Source: Cytospora piceicola (Eukaryota > Ascomycota > Sordariomycetes > Diaporthales > Cytosporaceae). From it: a DNA stretch of 10,836 bases. Positions 8,031 to 10,836 of this stretch are shown one piece after another (within the stretch, counting starts at the first letter, position 1; each line of letters opens with the position of its first letter). The notes beneath the pieces were generated by a model. The model was given only the letters and a program-made list of their open reading frames with translations. It searched no databases and had not been told where the DNA came from. A program made the translations under genes and the position numbers. Location: positions 1 to 10,836 of the forward strand of contig JALQBC010000100.1 of assembly GCA_023375675.1 (NCBI GenBank), read 5' to 3'.

Positions 8031-8600
8031 TACTTAATAAAAAGCGGTTTTAAAACTGTTTTTAAGCTTATTATATATACTTTTATTTAAATAAACTATA
8101 GTTACTTAATAGAAAGTAGTTATATATTTACTTTTAAGCTTAATATTAAAAGTTTTAGTATTTAAATATATATATTTAATAAAATAAACTATAGTTATAT
8201 AATAAAAAATAGTTATATAATTACTTTTAAGCTTAATATTAAATATTATAATACTTTAATATATATATATTAAAATATATAAAATATATATTATTTATTA
8301 TAAAGTAGTTATATAAATTATTTATAAGCTTAATATATATACTTTATATATAATATATAATATAATTATTTAATAAAAAGTAATTATATAAATATTTTTA
8401 AGCTTAATATTAAATAATATAATATTTTAATATATATATTAAATATATAAAAATTAAGTTATTTATTAATAAGTAATTATATAATTATTATATATATATA
8501 TATATATATATTAATATATATAATATATTAAATAATAGTTATTTAAAAGAAAGTAACTATATAATTACTTTTAAAATTAATATATATTTATTTTATATAT
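8031..8600. repeat. Satellite array, decayed block right of the retrotransposon
   Basis: Units continue with cores near 8043, 8115, 8208, 8304, 8379, 8472 and 8552 (spacings 72, 93, 96, 75, 93, 80). The first core is near normal (AGCGG with TTTTAAAACT). Later ones lose nearly all G and C, ending as AGTAATTATATAATTATT-like ghosts, yet the spacing still identifies them. Most changes fit C to T or G to A. From about 8490 a long (TA)n run and slippage blur the register. Confidence 0.85.
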
Positions 8601-8734
8601 TATATTAAGTATTAAGCTTTTTATTAAGCTTAATATTTAATTAAATAATATATTTAATAATTATAATTAGTATTAAATTTAATAGTATTTTATTTTAATT
8701 TTATTTATTTTTATTTTAATAATAAAATATATAG
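8601..8734. other. Extremely AT-rich DNA, no feature
   Basis: Almost only A and T, with a short dyad TTAAGCTTTTTATTAAGCTT at about 8605-8632. No satellite core, coding frame or RNA gene is visible. It may be eroded satellite or an old transposon remnant. Confidence 0.6.
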
Positions 8735-8935
8735 TAGTTCGAACAGATTTAAAGCCGGTTTTAAAAATGTACTATAGAAGTACTCTATAGTTACTCTATA
8801 TTAATCTAACCGATTATAAGGTCCTTAGTAGTAAATTAAATAGAAGTTAAGCTAACGCCTTACTATATGCTCGGCTAACCCGATAAAGATCCTGATGCTT
8901 TTAGCAGAGCGCATATATAAATCGAGGTATATATA
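8735..8935. other. Less mutated island inside the AT-rich block
   Basis: A stretch of about 200 bp with ordinary complexity (GTTCGAACAG, AAGCCGG, GGTCCTTAG, GCTCGGCTAACCCG, CCTGATGCTTTTAGCAGAGC). Unlike its surroundings it keeps several CpA and TpG. It contains the inverted repeat ACTATAGA/TCTATAGT (about 8770-8791), the repeated word TACTCTATA, and a loose direct repeat CTAACCGAT-like at 8806-8824 and 8875-8893. It matches neither the satellite nor the LTR. No convincing ORF or tRNA fold was found. It could be single-copy DNA or a fragment of another element. Confidence 0.5.
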
Positions 8936-9190
8936 ATTAATAAAAGTAAAACTAAAGTAAAAGTACTAAAAAGAAATAATATTATATTAACTTAAATAAA
9001 TAAATACTATTAAAATTTAATAAAATTAAATAAAATATAACTTAATTTAATATAATTCTATTTAGTATATATATAGTTAAATTATTTAAATATATAATAT
9101 AATAATTTTAAAATAATCTTTTAAAATATTTTTTTAATTTAATAATATAAGCTTTTTAATATTTTAATATATATATTAATATATAAATAT
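8936..9190. other. AT-rich low-complexity DNA, no feature
   Basis: A/T-dominated sequence with a purine-rich beginning (AAAGTAAAACTAAAGTAAAAG at about 8942-8970), then TTTAATATATATATTAA near 9165-9182, which resembles the long-unit linker and announces the return of the satellite. No coding frame is supported. Confidence 0.6.
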
Positions 9191-10836
9191 TAATTAAGTT
9201 TAACTATAGTTATTTAATATAAAACAGGTTTTAAACTATTTTTAAGATTTTTATATATATTATTAATATAATAAACTTTAGTTATTTAATAAAAAGCGGT
9301 TATATAACTACTTTTAAGCTTAATATTAAAAGTTTTAATATTTTTTTAATATATATTAAATAATAAAACCCTAAGTTACTTAATAGAAAGCGGTTTTAAA
9401 ACCGCTTTTAAGCTTAATATATATATTTTTACTTATATAAATTATAGTTACTTAATAGAAAGCAGTTATATAACCGCTTTTAAGCTTAATATTAAAGGGT
9501 TTAATATTTTAATATATATATTAAATAAAATAAACCTTAGTTATTTAAGATAAAGCGGTTTTAAAACTGCTTTTAAGCTATATATATATATATTAAATAA
9601 AATAAACCTTAGTTACTTAAAAGAAAGCGGTTTTATAACTAATTTTAAGCTTAATATTAAAAGTTTTAATATTTAAATATATATATAAAATAATAAAAAC
9701 CTAAGTTACTTAACAGAAAGCGGTTTTAAAACCGCTTTTAAGCTGTATATATATACTTCTACTTAAATAAACTATAGTTACTTAATAGAAAGCGGTTTTA
9801 AAACCGCTTTTAAGCTATATATATATATAATAAAGAAAATAAACTTTAGTTACTTAAAAGAAAGCGGTTTTAAAACCGCTTTTAAGCTTAATATTAAAGG
9901 GTTTAATATTTTAATATATATATTAAATAAAATAAACCTTAGTTATTTAAGATAAAGCGGTTTTAAAACCGCTTTAAAGATATATATATATATTAAATAA
10001 AATAAACCTTAGTTATTTAAAAGAAAGCGGTTTTATAACTAATTTTAAGCTTAATATTAAAGGTTTTAATATTTAAATATATATATAAAATAATAAAAAC
10101 CTAAGTTACTTAACAGAAAGCGGTTTTAAAACCGCTTTTAAGCTATATATATATACTTCTACTTAAATAAACTATAGTTACTTAACAGAAAGCGGTTTTA
10201 AAACCGCTTTTAAGCTATATATATATATAATAAAGAAAATAAACTTTAGTTACTTAAAAGAAAGCGGTTTTAAAACTGCTTTTAAGCTTAATATTAAAGG
10301 GTTTAATATTTAAATATATATATAAAATAATAAAAACCTAAGTTACTTAACAGAAAGCGGTTTTAAAACCGCTTTTAAGCTGTATATATATACTTCTACT
10401 TAAATAAACTATAGTTACTTAATAGAAAGCGGTTTTAAAACCGCTTTTAAGCTATACATATATATATTAAATAAAATAAACCTTAGTTACTTAAGAGAAA
10501 GCGGTTTTAAAACCGCTTTTAAGCTATATATATATATATTAAATAAAATAAACTTTAGTTACTTAACAGAAAGCGGTTTTAAAACCGCTTTTAAGCTATA
10601 TATATATATATTAAATAAAATAAACTTAGGTTACTTAAAAGAAAGCGGTTTTAAAACCGCTTTTAAGCTATATATATATAAATTAAATAAAATAAACTTA
10701 AATTACTTAAAAGAAAGCAGTTTTAAAACCGCTTTTAAGCTTAATATAAAAGGTTTTAATATTTTAATATATATTAAATAAAATAAACCTTAGTTACTTA
10801 AGAGAAAGCGGTTTTAAAACCGCTTTTAAGCTATAT
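9191..10836. repeat. Palindromic satellite array, well-preserved right block
   Basis: Core starts lie near 9224 (damaged), 9295, 9389, 9461, 9554, 9626, 9719, 9791, 9863, 9956, 10026, 10119, 10191, 10263, 10356, 10428, 10500, 10572, 10644, 10716 and 10807. Nearly all spacings are 72 or 93, with a few slips of one or two bases (94, 70, 91). From 9700 onward most cores are perfect palindromes. The last part (10428-10716) is a run of five consecutive short spacings. The array continues beyond the window. Confidence 0.95.
9496..10298. repeat. Higher-order repeat: ~400-bp, five-unit block in two copies
   Basis: The unit order, linkers and private variants of 9496-9897 recur at 9898-10298. Shared marks are the block TTATTTAAGATAAAGCGG (9541 and 9942), the asymmetric core GCGGTTTTATAACTAATTTT (9627 and 10027), the TACTTCTACTTAAATAAAC linker and the AATAAAGAAAATAAAC linker. 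Offsets are 402 then 400. A third partial copy of the middle part begins near 10308. Such multi-unit duplications are typical of unequal exchange in satellites. Confidence 0.85.

Noticed and set aside
8735..8935. tRNA gene suggested by GTTCGAAC
   Set aside because: The T-loop-like word GTTCGAA is present, but no acceptor, D or anticodon stems can be paired around it.

Overview
The window looks like an AT-rich, gene-free heterochromatic block from a filamentous ascomycete (Pezizomycotina). TpA is extremely abundant and CpA/TpG are scarce, while CpG is tolerated. That is the footprint of repeat-induced point mutation (RIP, C to T mainly at CpA). I see no host gene, tRNA, rRNA or CRISPR. The species cannot be named from the sequence.

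Layout: (1) 1-923 is a satellite array. A palindromic core with half-site AAAGCGGTTTT recurs at spacings of almost exactly 72 or 93 bp. (2) 929-8025 is one complete but dead Ty3/gypsy LTR retrotransposon of 7,097 bp, coded on the minus strand. It has two 205-bp LTRs and a 5-bp target duplication, TAAGT (924-928 and 8026-8030). Read from right to left it has the 5' LTR, a primer-binding site complementary to its own LTR, gag, then pol (protease, reverse transcriptase, RNase H, integrase, chromodomain), an unexplained stretch of about 1.2-1.5 kb, a polypurine tract and the 3' LTR. The chromodomain and apparent self-priming place it with the fungal chromoviruses (Tf1/sushi/MAGGY-like). (3) 8026-8600 is the other half of the interrupted array, increasingly decayed. 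(4) 8600-9190 is AT-rich non-satellite DNA holding a less mutated island at about 8735-8935. (5) 9190-10836 is a well-preserved satellite with a ~400-bp higher-order duplication; it runs off the window end.

How the parts relate: the retrotransposon jumped into a satellite unit. Removing it with one TSD copy restores a 93-bp core spacing. The element was then inactivated by RIP: both frames are full of TAA/TAG, and the RT YLDD and integrase second Asp read as Asn through TpG to TpA changes. The two LTRs differ at about 26 positions, all transitions, with no indel. The satellite palindrome itself contains no CpA or TpG, so RIP cannot easily erode it, which may help explain its survival.

Most notable points: the exact 72/93-bp two-size satellite built on a RIP-resistant palindrome, the self-complementary primer site, and the unassigned region between the chromodomain and the polypurine tract, which may hold a broken antisense gene.
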